In this document: positions 22,832-35,450 of the stretch, piece after piece
How positions within the stretch are numbered: the first letter of the stretch is position 1
Layout: each line of letters starts with the position of its first letter
DNA from: Iris pallida
Lineage: Eukaryota; Streptophyta; Magnoliopsida; Asparagales; Iridaceae
Reading direction: 5' to 3'
NCBI GenBank assembly: GCA_029216955.1
Contig: JANAVB010023996.1
Span: 15,796,043-15,860,042, forward strand
Length of the DNA stretch: 64,000 nucleotides
Position numbers and translations under genes: made by a program
Notes under the pieces: model-generated
Databases searched by the model: none
What the model was told of the DNA's origin: nothing
Seen by the model: only the letters and a program-made list of their open reading frames with translations

Positions 22832-23246
22832 ATATACATACTAGATTCTCAAATAAATTCATAAAAGTTTGTAAGAATTCATAAAAGTCTTTCTAAACAT
22901 TTTAATAAATAATTTGAACCATTTCACCTACTATCTACCTAATATGCATCAATTACATGCTACTAACAAAATTGTGAAATCATTAGAATTTAAGTTCAAG
23001 CATTTTATTAACTAAAATAAAATAATAACAATATCCTAACCAATTTTAAAAAATAAAACAAATATTGTTATTATTATTTTTTCTAAAATGTACATACACT
23101 CGTACAATTTATCTGTGTATGTACGAAATGTAGGTTTTAAATTGCTACCAAAATAATAACAAGAATATAAAATAAAAAAGCCAAGTAAATTTAAAATACT
23201 GTATAATATATTAGGCAAAAAAAATCTAAAATCTAGGGGATTTACA

Positions 23247-26200
23247 TCCTACCCAACTTATAAATATTTTGCCTTCGAAATTAAAAATAATCTTATCATC
23301 AAAGGACAACGAGATTCAAGACATGGCAGGGCAAGAACATCAACTTGCAACACAGTTTCCGAAATGGGGAGAAGGTGGTTATCACGGGAATCAAAGTTGA
23401 CGTCATATTCTACAAGATGGGATATTCTTCATTCAAGACTCTACCCAACATATAAAAGTTGGCTACCCATAAAATCGTCGTTACAGGAGTTCTTAGAAGG
23501 ACAATTTCTAGGGAGAGGCACAAGGATACTGGACACTTTCTGACTATAGTTACGAATTTCTAAGCGAGCCTAGATATTGCCATGACGTTGTTGGTTAATA
23601 ACTTCTATAGGGAAAATATTACAATTTAACATCGTTCATATCGGCTATGCTTTTAACAAGATGGTAGGAATCGTTAGTTCGAATATAACTAAAACGTGTC
23701 GATTTAAAGGAACTTCATTCTTCGCCTAATATGTGTGACTAAAAGATGAGTTTGAAAAAATTAGGGTAAGAAGAATTCATGGGCTAAGAGATGTGTGTCT
23801 ATAATAAGTGCAAAAACCTTGTTATAGAACATGATCAGGTAGGGGTTTGGAATCACAAGTCCTAATGGCTAGTGTGTGCAAGATCAGCGTTTGGTGTTGT
23901 GTTGGAGGCATGTGCTTGCTTGGGTGAAATGTATACATCATAGGTGTGATGCGTCTTGTATGGATCATGGGTATTTAGTTTATTCGTGGAAATGAGTCGA
24001 TATTGCAAGGTTTAAAATCAAACGGAACAAAATAGACATCTATGGTTTGTTCTCAAGGAAATATGTTATACATGTGGTGCATTTGAAATGGAGCACATGA
24101 AGGCGTATTTTTGTGGGACATATATGCCATGTGTGTAGCTTGATTGGTCTAGTTTATGAGTGTGAAGTTTGTTGGAAGAAAAATGCTAGTGTTGTGCTCT
24201 TAATATCAAAGTCATAGTCGAGGGTATCAATGATATGGATAGGAGTGGGCGTTATGAACTATTATTTTATTAGTTCAAATGGAACCAATCTATCTTAAAC
24301 CTTTGCTAATTCAAAGGAACCTTTACGTTCTTAGAAAGGCTTGCCTATACACTTCAGCACTTTCTGTTCTCAAAATTAAGACTAATGTAAATTAAGACTA
24401 ATAATTATTCTATAATATAGTATAATTTGATGAATCAAGGTTGCAATCTTTTACTGCGATTATCTAAGTGCACGAGCAAGTGATAAAAGCAATACGAAGA
24501 TCGTATCGTGACTTCCAAAAAGATGGAAGAGCGGTTACGAATGGCATTCCATTTTGAATGATAGACTACACTAAGTTCAAGGTTCTACCCAACTTATACT
24601 AATTGGTTAATCATGGAAAACACCGTAATAGAACTGCTATGAAGGTCAAATCTCAGGGGGATATATGAGGATATGAGGAACTTTTAATCGTAGTCACGGA
24701 CTTTATAGGAAGCCAAGGTATTACTTACTTAACATTGTCCATGTATTGACCATGTTTCATCAAGACAGTAGATGAGGTCTTGGCCAAGCATAACCGGAAA
24801 CAAGTTGGTATAACAAGATTCCATTAATCCCATAACATAGGCTACGAAGAGGTATAGTTAAGGGAATATGTTAGGAGGATTAGAGGACCATGAGATGGAG
24901 ACTACATAATAGATGTAGGGACCTATTTCATAAAGTTTGGTTTATAGTCCAAGTATGGCGATATGGATGGGTTTAATTGGGTCTCAATGGGTTCCCTAAT
25001 TGGATCTCAATCTTCGATTAAATGAATCTTTGGTTTTAATCTATATCAGCTAGACAAGATCCAATAAAATTGATCTATATTATTCATTTTTGGTTAGTGT
25101 AACCTTAACTCCAATGGTTGGGCTAATTGCCAGTCGGATTGGTTAAATAGGTTCCTCAAGTCCAAAAATGCGTCTTCTGGGACTTTTGTGTTTAAGTAGC
25201 ACAAGAGGACTCAATTGAGTGTCACACTAGTGGCATGTGCATAGTGGGCTTTGAGCATATCACACCATATATTGGGTCGAAAGGTTTGAGTCAAGGTTGA
25301 GTCTCTGAATGGAGTCAGAAAGTACATCGGTATTACGGTAAGGGTTCTAGTTTGTCTTTTTGACTTGAAAGCCGCATCATAAAAATAGGGCCCAAGGGGA
25401 CACGTTTAACGTGGGGCATGATATGCCTAAGTGAAGATGGACTCGTCTAGGTCTTGCATATGTAATTTGTTGCGAGGTAATAGCTAGTATTACTCTCCGA
25501 ATATTAATGTCACGGTAAGGGGCACAAAGGATCTAAATAGAAAGTGGGCGTTCATGGGGCAATGATTTATCCTCCTAGTGGGAACAAATTTACCTCAATC
25601 AATTGGCAATTCTAGTAAATCCTAAAATTTGGAAGGGCTTATAATCTATTCACTCCAGAAACTAAGACATAGTTTTAAGATTAATAAGGTTAGAAAAATT
25701 CCAAAGTAGTGATATTGTACCTCGACTCTTAGTTATAAAAGAATATTACATGACATAATGGAGAATGGGATATGAATCAAGTTCAAGATCGTCTTCGATT
25801 TCGAATTGATGGAAGATGATTGTGTATATATAACTTTCATGGCCATAGGTGGTATGGCGAGCTAAGGGGGACATCCAGTGTCTGTCTTTCCTCGAATACA
25901 AATATTGGTTTTTCCAAAATAAGTTAGGGCAAAAACAATAAAGAGTTCAAGGGAGAGGGCATTGAATGTGAATACAAGATTCCAAAGGCGATTGAATAAT
26001 CCAAAGGGAGTTGTCAAGGCAGTTGCAGATGAGACCATAGACACACCTATATCTCAATCCACGTAGGTTAGTCATATGAATAGCGAACCAATGCACTAAG
26101 GTTGATCAGACCCTAATACACTGATTCTAATTAGATATTATGCTAGTGAGCATCCCTAATAAGCATATGTCTTGAATCAACCTCGATAAAAGAGTAAGCT

Positions 26201-27563
26201 TGCAAAAATAGGCTATAATAGCAGCATCAGTCAAGATAGTCAAAATATAAGTACGCGATATTTATGATTGAAAGAAGGCACAAGTAGTTCAAGTTCATCA
26301 AAATCTAAGACTCATCCGGTGTTGGCTTGTCATGTTTGTCTTTTTGTCTAAGGTCTTGGTCGACCAATAGGTTAGAGATCTCTAAACTCTATAGTCTAAC
26401 TAGTATCAGTCAATTACCTCGTTAATAGGTCACAAGGACAATGTAATGCTAGGTTGTGAGGCACGCTACCTAACTTATATAAATTATACTAGTATTGGCT
26501 TTGAATCAATGGGACATACAAGTCATTTTTCTAACCTCTATAGTGTCCAAAAACTGTAATCATGTCTGGAGTCATTTTACCAAGAATCTGTGTCTCGCCA
26601 GTGTACACCTGGCTGTAGTAAAACCTTGGTTTCGTGACTCAAATATGATATAATATTGGGTATTTTATTAACTATATCCAATATTAACATTAAGATAACT
26701 AAGATCAGAGGTAGACAACTAAGACATAGTTTAAACAACATTGATAACCTACGTTTACTTGAAATAATTTTAACCTTAGGGGTTGTGCCTCGCCAGTGCA
26801 CTGCCGGCTGCAGTAAACCTCACAGTCTCCATAACTCAGATAATTGGCGGTAGTGCGCTGCTATCTTGCCATCGTAAGTCATCAATATTATTCCAACTAT
26901 ACCCTTAAGAATTTCAAAAGAGTTTTTAGAGATTCAACTAGCGGATTATAATTAGGAAAAAGGTAAGTATCTTTCCTTTAGGTGAAAGTATTAATTTTGA
27001 AAGGCAAATACATTTATTAGGACTGAAGACAAGGAAAACATTTTAATCCCTATCAAAACTAATTGGAGTTTAACATATGGGTGATTGAATCAGAAATTAT
27101 TTCGAAAATAGTTCCTTATGGCAAAAAAGAAAAATAAATAAGTAATTCAGATATGATGATGATGTTTAAGGAGGGAAAAATAAAATTTAAAAAAAGATCA
27201 AGATTAGGGATAGAGTTATAGGAAGACCGAGTTTACAAGTGATTTGTCTACCCACCTTAGATCGTACCATCATATCAAATACAATAGTACATCACTCTAG
27301 GAAATTTTCCTAAGTTACCTAATAGGTTTTTAAGATTCAATAAATTATTGGCTAAATCACACGACCTACATAGTAACCTTAACTACCAAACAGTCATTTT
27401 GAATAGAGTTTTGTAGTCTAGCCATTCTCTTACAATCAAATTAACCCTAACTTGTGAATGAGCATTTCCTAGTCGTTGGCTTGCAATAGTACGACTAACT
27501 TAAGTACTATCACAAGTTCGTATAATTTGCAAAAAATGACCTGTATGGGCCACCTCAAAAACT
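23247..27563 (-). other. Element B interior, no recognisable coding
   Basis: No convincing gag or pol in any frame. The minus-strand leader (27563 downward) shares the box at 27538-27552 and the approximately 20 bp about gtagtacttaagtt with elements A and C. The PPT-like word (minus strand TATAAGTTGGGTAGGA) at 23247-23262 recurs imperfectly at 23441-23454, 24584-24598 and 26465-26479. Sequence around 23441 and 24584 is alignable, suggesting an old duplication with a period of about 1.14 kb. Confidence 0.7.
27538..27563 (-). promoter_or_regulatory. Element B leader with PBS-like box
   Basis: On the minus strand, TGGCCCATACAGGTC begins 11 nt after the LTR end. Same box as in elements A, C and the Del-like element, with one change. 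Confidence 0.5.
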
Positions 27564-30454
27564 TGTCACGACCTGTACCCGCTTTTCGGGATACGAGTGC
27601 GTATCCAAGCCAGCCTACGCCGCAATGTCGATGGTAGAACACTGTCAAGGCCGTGATGCTCAAAATCACCTAAAATAATAACTTTCTGCTCATTCATAAT
27701 AACTAAATTAAACTTACAACATTCACAAGTTTTACATTTGAAGAAAAATATAAACTCTTACAAATATTGAAAACTACCAACACATCTAACTAGTCTTCTA
27801 GGTTGACCTCAGCATATATCCATGTCTTTCCAATGGTCCAAGCACAATGTAGCAGACGATTATCTAAAAAATATTGGTTTCCAGTCAGAAATGGAATGAG
27901 TACAATCCAAGCATACAGTTCCAATATATGATAACGACTATAAAAACTGTGAATAGAAAATGACATATATGATGAAAGAAATAACTATAAAACATGGCAC
28001 AAAAAAATGGTGAGACTACAGGGACAAGTAAAACATGGAACAAGAAACATAACCATCTATGTGATTTGAAGTACACCGTTCAATATGTGATCGGGCTGGT
28101 CCACTACACTGTACGAGCTATACTGTCTACATTGCATAAAATAAAGTACGGTCTATACTGTCTACATTGCATAAAATAAAGCACGGTCTAGATTGTCTAT
28201 ATTGCATGAAATAATGTACGATCTACAGGGTTGATCATATATCTACTTAGTACGTACTTTCTCACCCGACTGCTACACATGGATTAGTCACGACAATAAA
28301 TCATGAAATACGTTAAAAATTAAACATGATATCATGACTAAATCCATATGACACTAACTCGTGTACTGACTGTGTCAAGAATCAAATATGTATCACTAAT
28401 CATGTAATTATAATAATTAACAATACTAGAAACAAAACATGAACTGTACTCACCTGGTGTCCTGAGCTACTGATAAAGGTATGGTGAAGCAAGGAAAGCT
28501 GAATGCTACAAACATCCTTGGATGCTGAAATAAACATTACGAAAGCATTTGGCATAAAAGAAATGTCTGAAAATGCCTAACCACAAGTCCAATTCTGTAC
28601 ACAGGGGCAAAACCATAATTTTGGATCAAAACGATGTCCACCGTTGGACCCACTTTATATCGAAAAGCGCACCAGTATCTACGTTCTAAAAAGTCATCAA
28701 ACTATATCTCTACGGGTCCGGTTTGATGATATAAACCTAACCGTATGTCCAAAGTTGGATTCTGGTGGGCTGTACACAAATTTGTCCACTGGATCAGGTC
28801 GCGGGCCTGCCAAAATAGCGTTTTGGTAAACCTTCTCAGAATCGGACCAAACTTGGCATTCAAAACCAAGAAAATGATATGGTCGTGTTGGCACATGTTT
28901 CGTCTCGAGAAACATGCACGAAGTTATGGGGTAGTTTGCATAGGACCGATATGGGGTATCTCGACGGATGCTCTTCGATTTCGTCGCACACACACAGCAA
29001 AACCGAGTTTCATCGAATTTCACACATTGACAACATCCATACACATATTTCGATGCTATGGGTTGCGACCATGTCGCCCGATTTTTTGGGGCACACGTCG
29101 TTTCGGTAAAAGTTATAATTTTTGTAGTTGAAAAACTAATTTTTCCTAAACTTTGAAATATGTTTTCTTGGCGTTCATTAGATGAAAAGGAATCATGCAA
29201 GAAGGGTTTTGATCTCGTATATGTTGGCTATAAATCCTTTTAAACAAAATTTTGAAATCTGTCGACGGATGGACGAGAAATCGCCTTCCAAGTTAGGGTT
29301 TTTATCTTAAGGACTGTCCTGTTTCGAACAAGTTTTTTAGAAACTTTGGGCTTGATTTACGGTACGTACGGTACAATTTAAATCAAACTAATTGAAAGGA
29401 TTTGAAGAGGGTCACGTTGTGATATAACCTTCAAAATTGGATTGTGAATCCATAGCAAGACAGCGAAGAAATTGCGACGCAAAAATTGATGCATCGGTAC
29501 TGCTATTGCCGCTATTGCTTTGTTGCGCTGTTGTTGCAGTCGTTCAGCCAAGCCGGTGGCCGGCCGGCGCGCGGCAGAGGCACTCCGAGATGGCATGGCA
29601 AGGTCCCTGGGGTCTCGTCAGGTATCTGGGGTCGGAGATCAGGTTGGGGAATTTAGGGTTTTCCTATTTTTCTCTCTCTCTCGATATGTACATATATAGC
29701 ATTCACGGCTATATCGGGTTGCTGGGTTCTGTTTGCTGGGGGTCGGGGTAATTCGAAATATTGTTCCCGCGGAGGAACATTAATTTAGGATTTTCTTTTT
29801 TTCTCTTTTTTTTTCTTTTTTTTATTTATAAACCTTTACACACACCCACACGCACAATATATATATATATTTATATATATATACACACTATGTAACACCC
29901 AATTTTCTAAATGAGGGTAATTTTGAAATTTGTCATTTAATTTATTTAATTATGATATTTAAATAATAATATAATTTTGGTGATTTTTAATTATTTTAAA
30001 ACTATTTAAAAATTATGACTTGTGATTTTGATGTGCAGCTAGTGAAACCCTAGAGACTGTCTGCCCTAGAGCCTAACCATGTGATTGGGATTTTTTATTT
30101 ATTATTGTTAGCCTAGGGGTAATTTGGTCATTTTGACTTATTAGAATTATTTGACTAATTATTGGATTGACGGTTGTTGATTTGACTTTTACTAGTTGTG
30201 ACTTAATAGACTAACCTAGATGTTGACCCTGGTTGTGGTGACTTGATTAGCATTGTGAGACCCTAGTCTAACTTAAGTCAACTCAAGTTAGGTCACTTAG
30301 GATCAAGTTTGAAATAGGAGGATTCGTGATTTGGTCTATAGACTTGAGACTTAGAAATTGGTTCCATGACTTATGAAACTTGGCCCATGGCCCATGACTT
30401 GAAACCGTAACCCTAATTTCATTCATTATGACCAGCCACCTAGGGGTTTTTCCC

Positions 30455-30462
30455 TATAAATA
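30455..30462 (+). promoter_or_regulatory. TATA box of solo LTR S1
   Basis: ccctataaatactctcttc is a classic plant TATA context. The aligned site in S2 reads ctatttaaac (about 62847) and is probably mutated. Confidence 0.55.
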
Positions 30463-30819
30463 CTCTCTTCATTTTGTTCTTGCCTCTTTTGTGTTGTTTC
30501 AACATTTTGAAGAAAGAGGTAAGGAGCCATCTTTCCTAATCCATAACTTCTTCATTTCAAGTCATTTTTGACCCAAATCTTTTGCATATGAATCTAATCA
30601 ACCCCTACTTGCTATTCATGGAGAGGAATTTTAGTTTGGAATCAATTTGGGGATTTGGGCTAGCAAGAAGAAACCCCCCATTTGAAGCTTTTCTTGCTAT
30701 TTGCACCAATAGGTAAAACTCCTCTAATTGTTCTAATATTCTATTTTCTTTGCATATTAGGCTAGATCTAGGTGTCCCCTAGCTGTCCCTAGAATTTGGG
30801 TGGATTTCGTGTCTGTTTG

Positions 30820-30836
30820 GTGTCCGTATCGGACAC
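30820..30836 (+). other. Short hairpin GTGTCCG-TAT-CGGACAC
   Basis: Perfect 7-bp stem with a 3-nt loop, conserved in S2 at 63212-63228. It lies in the presumed transcribed leader of the LTR. Confidence 0.6.
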
Positions 30837-31409
30837 GTGTCATAGTGTATATGTAAGTGTTTGTTAAAATGCCTCTTAGGAATTTATTTTCGATTTTTGT
30901 AAAACTAATTACACAGAATTGTAGATCTATATCTGTACTTTAGATTTTAAAAAGACTGAATTGGTTTCAGTGTCGTGTCGTATCAGCTCGAGGACACGAA
31001 CATGCACGCAGCAGGCTGTGCACAGTGCCCTGCTGCTCGGGCACTGTAGCGGACACGACACAGCACGTCTTGACATAAAATTTTGTGGAAACTTGGGCCA
31101 CGTGTCTGACACCACACTGACAAAATTTTAGGGTATATTATTGGATAGATTGGGAGAAATCTAGCCCACACTGATTCCTTACTGTGTGCACACACGTGAG
31201 TTTACCCCTCTGATACGCACTCACACACACGATACGACACCATGTGGACACGTTGCAGGCACCCCACGACCTACCCTTATCCCTGGCAAACACATATACA
31301 CGAGCACGAGGACGCTGGGATACTGTGTCATGTCCACAAGATCTGTCCTCGCTGTACGAGACAGTGCTCGACCAGTGTCTTGTTCTTAGTTCGAATTCTG
31401 TTTGGATAC

Positions 31410-31435
31410 TTCATGTCCAGTTTTCTGGACACGAA
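31410..31435 (+). other. 11-bp hairpin with TTTT loop in S1
   Basis: Arms TTCATGTCCAG and CTGGACACGAA around TTTT. In S2 (63812-63837) the first arm is TTCGTGTCCAG and the stem is perfect. The S1 difference is one G to A change that leaves an A-C mismatch. Confidence 0.6.
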
Positions 31436-34393
31436 TGGACCCCCCTGACACATACTAATGTGGGTAACATTTATGTACACCTGTTTTGAACTTTTGATTT
31501 GGTTTTATTTGATTATTGGGTTCAAAAATGGGGTTCACTAATACACTGAACTGAATGGGGAAAATTGTTCTTAAATTTGATTTTTGTATCTTCACTGTGA
31601 TGTAGGTTAGATATGGGATTTGGTTTTTAGATTTTATGTATGTAATTGCACTGATTGGATATTGGATTTCGCTTAAACATTTTGAAAAGTTTACTGAAAA
31701 TTGTTTCCTTTTACTGATCTTCAACTGAGAAACTGTTTTCTTGATTGGTTGATACTTGATTTCGATTGACATAGTTAACTAAGATTTGCCTATACTTAAA
31801 AATTGAGTTTGAATGATTATATATTAACATGTTAGATCATACATTCATGCCTAAGCTTAGCTACATATTGGAGTTCATGTTAGCATGGGGCTTGGGTTTT
31901 CAAATTTTATTGAATGGGTGGACTGTTGGTATAAACTATAAACCTGGAAACCTGAGAAGAGTTGTTGGATTGAATGCCTATATGTGCGTTTGTAAATGTA
32001 TATAAAAACTGAGATGTGGGTTATGAATTGGGTTGTAAATAGGAAACCTGAGATTTTCCAACATTGTTTTGTACACTGATTTTATGAAAAATTATTCACT
32101 GTGCATACACTGAATTTTTTCTGAGGTTGCATTGATGTACCTGTTATACTGTAAACTGAGAATAGCTAAAAACCAATTTTGATAGCCTATCTTCCCACAC
32201 ACACATATACACACATCTATACTATAAAACAGGAACCTGAGATCACTCACACACCCTTACACATTCTACAAAAATCAAAGATAAGACCCTATGATACACA
32301 CATATTGATGATATGTTCATTTCACCCACTTGCACATTGCCTTCTCCTATATGGCATACACACATGTTTACACACATATGTAAATCACTAGCTCACTTTT
32401 TCACATTACTAAATCTGAGTTGATTCTCTACACACTACCACCCACCTACACCCTATCAACACACTGAAATCTGAGAACCATATTGAATCTGTACACTACT
32501 TGACACTTACCTACAAATATATCCATACACACATGCCTAAGTTGTATACATTATATAATTATATGCCTAATTGCAAACTGAACCATATCAATGTGTTAAC
32601 CCCATATTTCTGAACCGATATTCGTCTTTCCTAACATATGTATAAACCTATATGCTAACCCATGTTATGAACCTACCGTTAATTCCCATGTTAACCTAAT
32701 ACCATTTATGTTAACCTATTTAACCTTGATGCATATGAACCCCCCATGACACATACACACACATACATAACCCTCTCTAACCCTATCTATATATATACAT
32801 GCATGTATTGAATAGAGTATGGTAGTATCTATATATATATGTAATATATAAGTGGCACATCATATAGGCCTAAGTATTGATGAATGTATGTATATATATT
32901 TGATTTCCATTATATATTGTATCTTGAGTGCCACGTTATATAGGTATAGCCTATATATGCCTATTGTATATAACTTGTATTTTGCACTTGTGTGACTTGT
33001 GATTGGTGTGTGATTGCTATGGTAGACTGGTTAGGCTTAGTGAGACTTGTTTGGGTTAGACTTGACCTAGTTGACCTAGTTTGACTGTATAGTTGATCAG
33101 GGTTGACCAAGAGTTGACTTTAGTCTAGTTTGACCTAGACAGCGTACAGATACATTGTACATTTCATCTATCCTCCCTTGTATACACCTTGACTTGTGTT
33201 GCTCTAAATAGGAGTCAAATACCTCATCTCGGGCAGTATATTCTCACAGACATTCAGATACCAGGCGAGTACATTCTCTGATCATTTTATAACTTGCTTA
33301 GGATTATATTCCTGCTCTAGATTATCTTATTTGATGTTGTTACGATATTATCACGGATTGGTACTATACGGATCCCTACATTGAGATGTTATCTCCCTCA
33401 GGAGCATCGGATATATCATATCATGTGTTTTATGTACATCATGTATTCCTTGCTCTCATGTTATTCATATTTCTCATGTGCTTCATGCTCATTCATGCTC
33501 GCTCGTGTACTCTCATGTGATCTCATGTTCGGTCATGTTTCTCGTGTATTTCATGTATAACCTATACTTCATGTATACCCTTCATGGGCCTTCATGTGAA
33601 CTTCATGTGCACTCAGTTCTGAGCCCTCATGTATACTTCATGTACACCCATCTAGGGCTTTCATGTGAAAATCATGTATGTAACATAACTTGTCTGGATC
33701 CTTGTGTATTAATTGAGGTATGGAGGAGTATAAATAGTCATGTGAACAATTCCAAAGTAATATAACCATGTGCGCCTCTTTAGTATATTCATGTGAAAAT
33801 CTAGCCGTTTATATGTCGACTTTGTACTCTAAATAACTAGTCACTGGTAGCTCTCTACTTATAGTAGATATTTCCATTAAAGTTCTCTCTCTATTTACAT
33901 CATGTACTTTCTTTCAGTTTCATATATCGTACACTCTTGTATGTTTATATTTTCTAACCTATTATGATCTGCGTGAGATGTATTATGCTCGCTCCCGTCC
34001 TGACTGGACCTGTTAAAAATTTTACAGAGGATGATGAGGAACCCTGCACCCCTTACTATGGAGCTTGCCTAGATGACACTCGCGACCTGGACCCCTGAGG
34101 AGGTTCAGGCAGCTGCTGAGGATGATACCCATGCATAGTTTATATAGTCTAGATTGATCTTCTTTTCATGCTAGTTGTTGTCTTGATTTCAAAGTTGTAT
34201 TATATTGGAGTTATTGAGACTAGTATTTGTTAACTTTGTTTATTTCACTTCTGTTGTATCTGGGTTTGAGGATTTTCTTATTTATTCCATCGTGTTATAT
34301 TATACCTCTAGATTGTGATTGAGTTGTACCTTCTGTGTCTTGGCCTCCAGTTGGAGAGTATTTCTTTTGTGTTAGTTATAGATCATGACCTAG

Positions 34394-34476
34394 AACAGCG
34401 TTCTACCGCCGATACTGCGGCGTAGGCTGGACGCTGTTACGTACTCGTACCATCACAGTAGGTGCGGGTCGTGACA
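34394..34476 (+). promoter_or_regulatory. Shared LTR-end module, S1 copy
   Basis: Contains GCGTTCTACCGCCGATACTG, CGGCGTAGGCTGGACG, GTACTCGTACCA and ends GGTGCGGGTCGTGACA. It aligns with the LTR ends of elements A, B and C. A role in 3' end formation, RNA structure or integrase recognition is inference. Confidence 0.6.
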
Positions 34477-34890
34477 CACTAGAATCTCAAATAAATTTAT
34501 AAAAATTTGTAAGAATTCATAAAAGTCTTTCTAAAACATTTTAATAAATAATTTGAACCATTTCACCTACTATCTACCTGATATGCATCAATTACATGAA
34601 CAAAATAGCGGAATCATTAGAATTTATGTTCAAGCATTTTATTAAATAAAATAAAATAATAACAATATCCCAACCATTTAAAGAAAATAAAATAAATATT
34701 GCTATTATTATTTTTTCTAAAATATTTAGTACATACACTCGTACCATTTATCTATGTATGTACGAAATGTAAGTTTAAAATTGCTACCAAAATAATAACA
34801 AGAATAGAAAATTAAAAAGCCAAGTAAATTTAAAATACTGTATAATATATTAGGTAAAAAATTGCTAAAATGTAGGGGATTTACATCACG

Positions 34891-35450
34891 TCTTCATGGA
34901 GAGTTCTACAAAAGCATTGTAGGAGAAGTTGCATTCGCTATACATAAGGAAGACGGCTGATAACAAGGCATTTCTTATTCGCCAACTCGAAGTACAAGGA
35001 GGGTGCCTCGGTGGCACAACGTCTGACCGAGGTTCAGGGTGTCATTAATCAGCTGTCTACGATGAAGATGGTGATTGATGATGAGCTTCAGGCCCTACTG
35101 CTTTTGAGTTTTCTGCCGGAAAGCTTAGAGACTATGGTGGTGTCGATAAGTAACTCCGAACCGAATGAAATTGTCACGATGGAGGTAGTTAAAAGTAGCT
35201 TATTGAATGAGGGAATACCCAAGTCACAAACAAGGAAATAGGGAGTTCTCGGGACCTTGCCACAGTCGACCGCAAGAGGGCTTCTGTCACTGTGGCGAAA
35301 GGGTTCATTTTAAGACGAACTACATGAAGCTTAAAGATGAGAAAAAAAAAGGCAAGGATGATCAGGAGGGTATCACAGCAATGGAAGATATCACCATCGC
35401 AGCAACCGACGCAGAGGAACCTTGTGGTATATGTCACGACGATGAATAGA
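34891..35450 (+). pseudogene. Copia Gag, C-terminal part with zinc knuckle
   Basis: Blocks: ESSTKAL-stop-EKLHSLY, KTADNKAFLIRQLE, then after a short break YKEGASVAQRLTEVQGVINQ and LLSFLPESLETMVVSISN, all typical of the copia UBN2/gag-polypeptide domain. The open segment 35011-35241 (76 codons) ends at a stop. A knuckle FCHCGERVHFKTNY follows near 35281-35325, with the last Cys changed to Tyr. One stop sits at a Trp position (TGG to TAG). Confidence 0.85.

Larger units (their letters stand above)
20311..23246 (-). repeat. Element B 3' LTR (2.9 kb)
   Basis: On the minus strand it starts TGTAAATCCCC and ends with the shared LTR-end module (20397-20311). Minus-strand TATATA (about 22459-22465) is followed by a GA repeat (22390-22448) in the expected 5' UTR. 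Two TA-rich tracts lie at 22620-22720 and 22755-22830. Long frames here are microsatellite translations. Confidence 0.85.
29891..34476 (+). mobile_element. S1: 4.6-kb solo LTR
   Basis: Starts TGTAACACCCAATTTTC and ends GGGTCGTGACA, with perfect TSD cacta (29886-29890 and 34477-34481). No internal coding, PBS or PPT is found, so it is best read as a solo LTR left by LTR-LTR recombination. TATAAATA (30455-30462) marks a likely promoter. Downstream come a GTGTCC/GGACAC-rich stretch with hairpins (30810-31440), an ACACA-rich stretch (32190-32530), a TCATGT-rich stretch (33410-33680) and the shared LTR-end module (34394-34476). A second, partial copy is at 62286. A complete very long LARD lacking internal sequence is a less likely alternative. 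Confidence 0.85.
20311..34885 (-). mobile_element. Element B: LARD-like non-coding LTR retrotransposon
   Basis: LTRs at 20311-23246 and 27564-34885 (the latter carrying the solo LTR S1) flank a 4317-bp interior. TSD tcacg is perfect (20306-20310 and 34886-34890). Orientation is minus: the LTR reads TGTAAATCCCC to GGTCATGACA on that strand, a PPT-like tract lies at 23247-23262, and the leader box at 27538-27552. No open frame or protein motif of gag or pol is recognisable inside. Long LTRs with a conserved-length, non-coding interior fit the LARD class. Its movement would depend on another element. Confidence 0.85.
27564..34885 (-). repeat. Element B 5' LTR, split by a solo LTR
   Basis: Parts 27564-29890 and 34482-34885 are collinear with 20311-23246. 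Without the 4586-bp insert and one 5-bp TSD it is about 2.73 kb. It ends (minus strand) with the shared LTR-end module at 27650-27564. The shorter length against the partner LTR comes mainly from smaller CT and TA repeats. Confidence 0.85.

Noticed and set aside
22184..22864. Frames rich in RE, SL or IY repeats
   Set aside because: Produced by the (CT)n and (TA)n microsatellites.
28697..29200. 167-codon minus-strand frame in element B's LTR
   Set aside because: The partner LTR (about 21440-21920) does not keep the frame, and there is no domain. Treated as chance.
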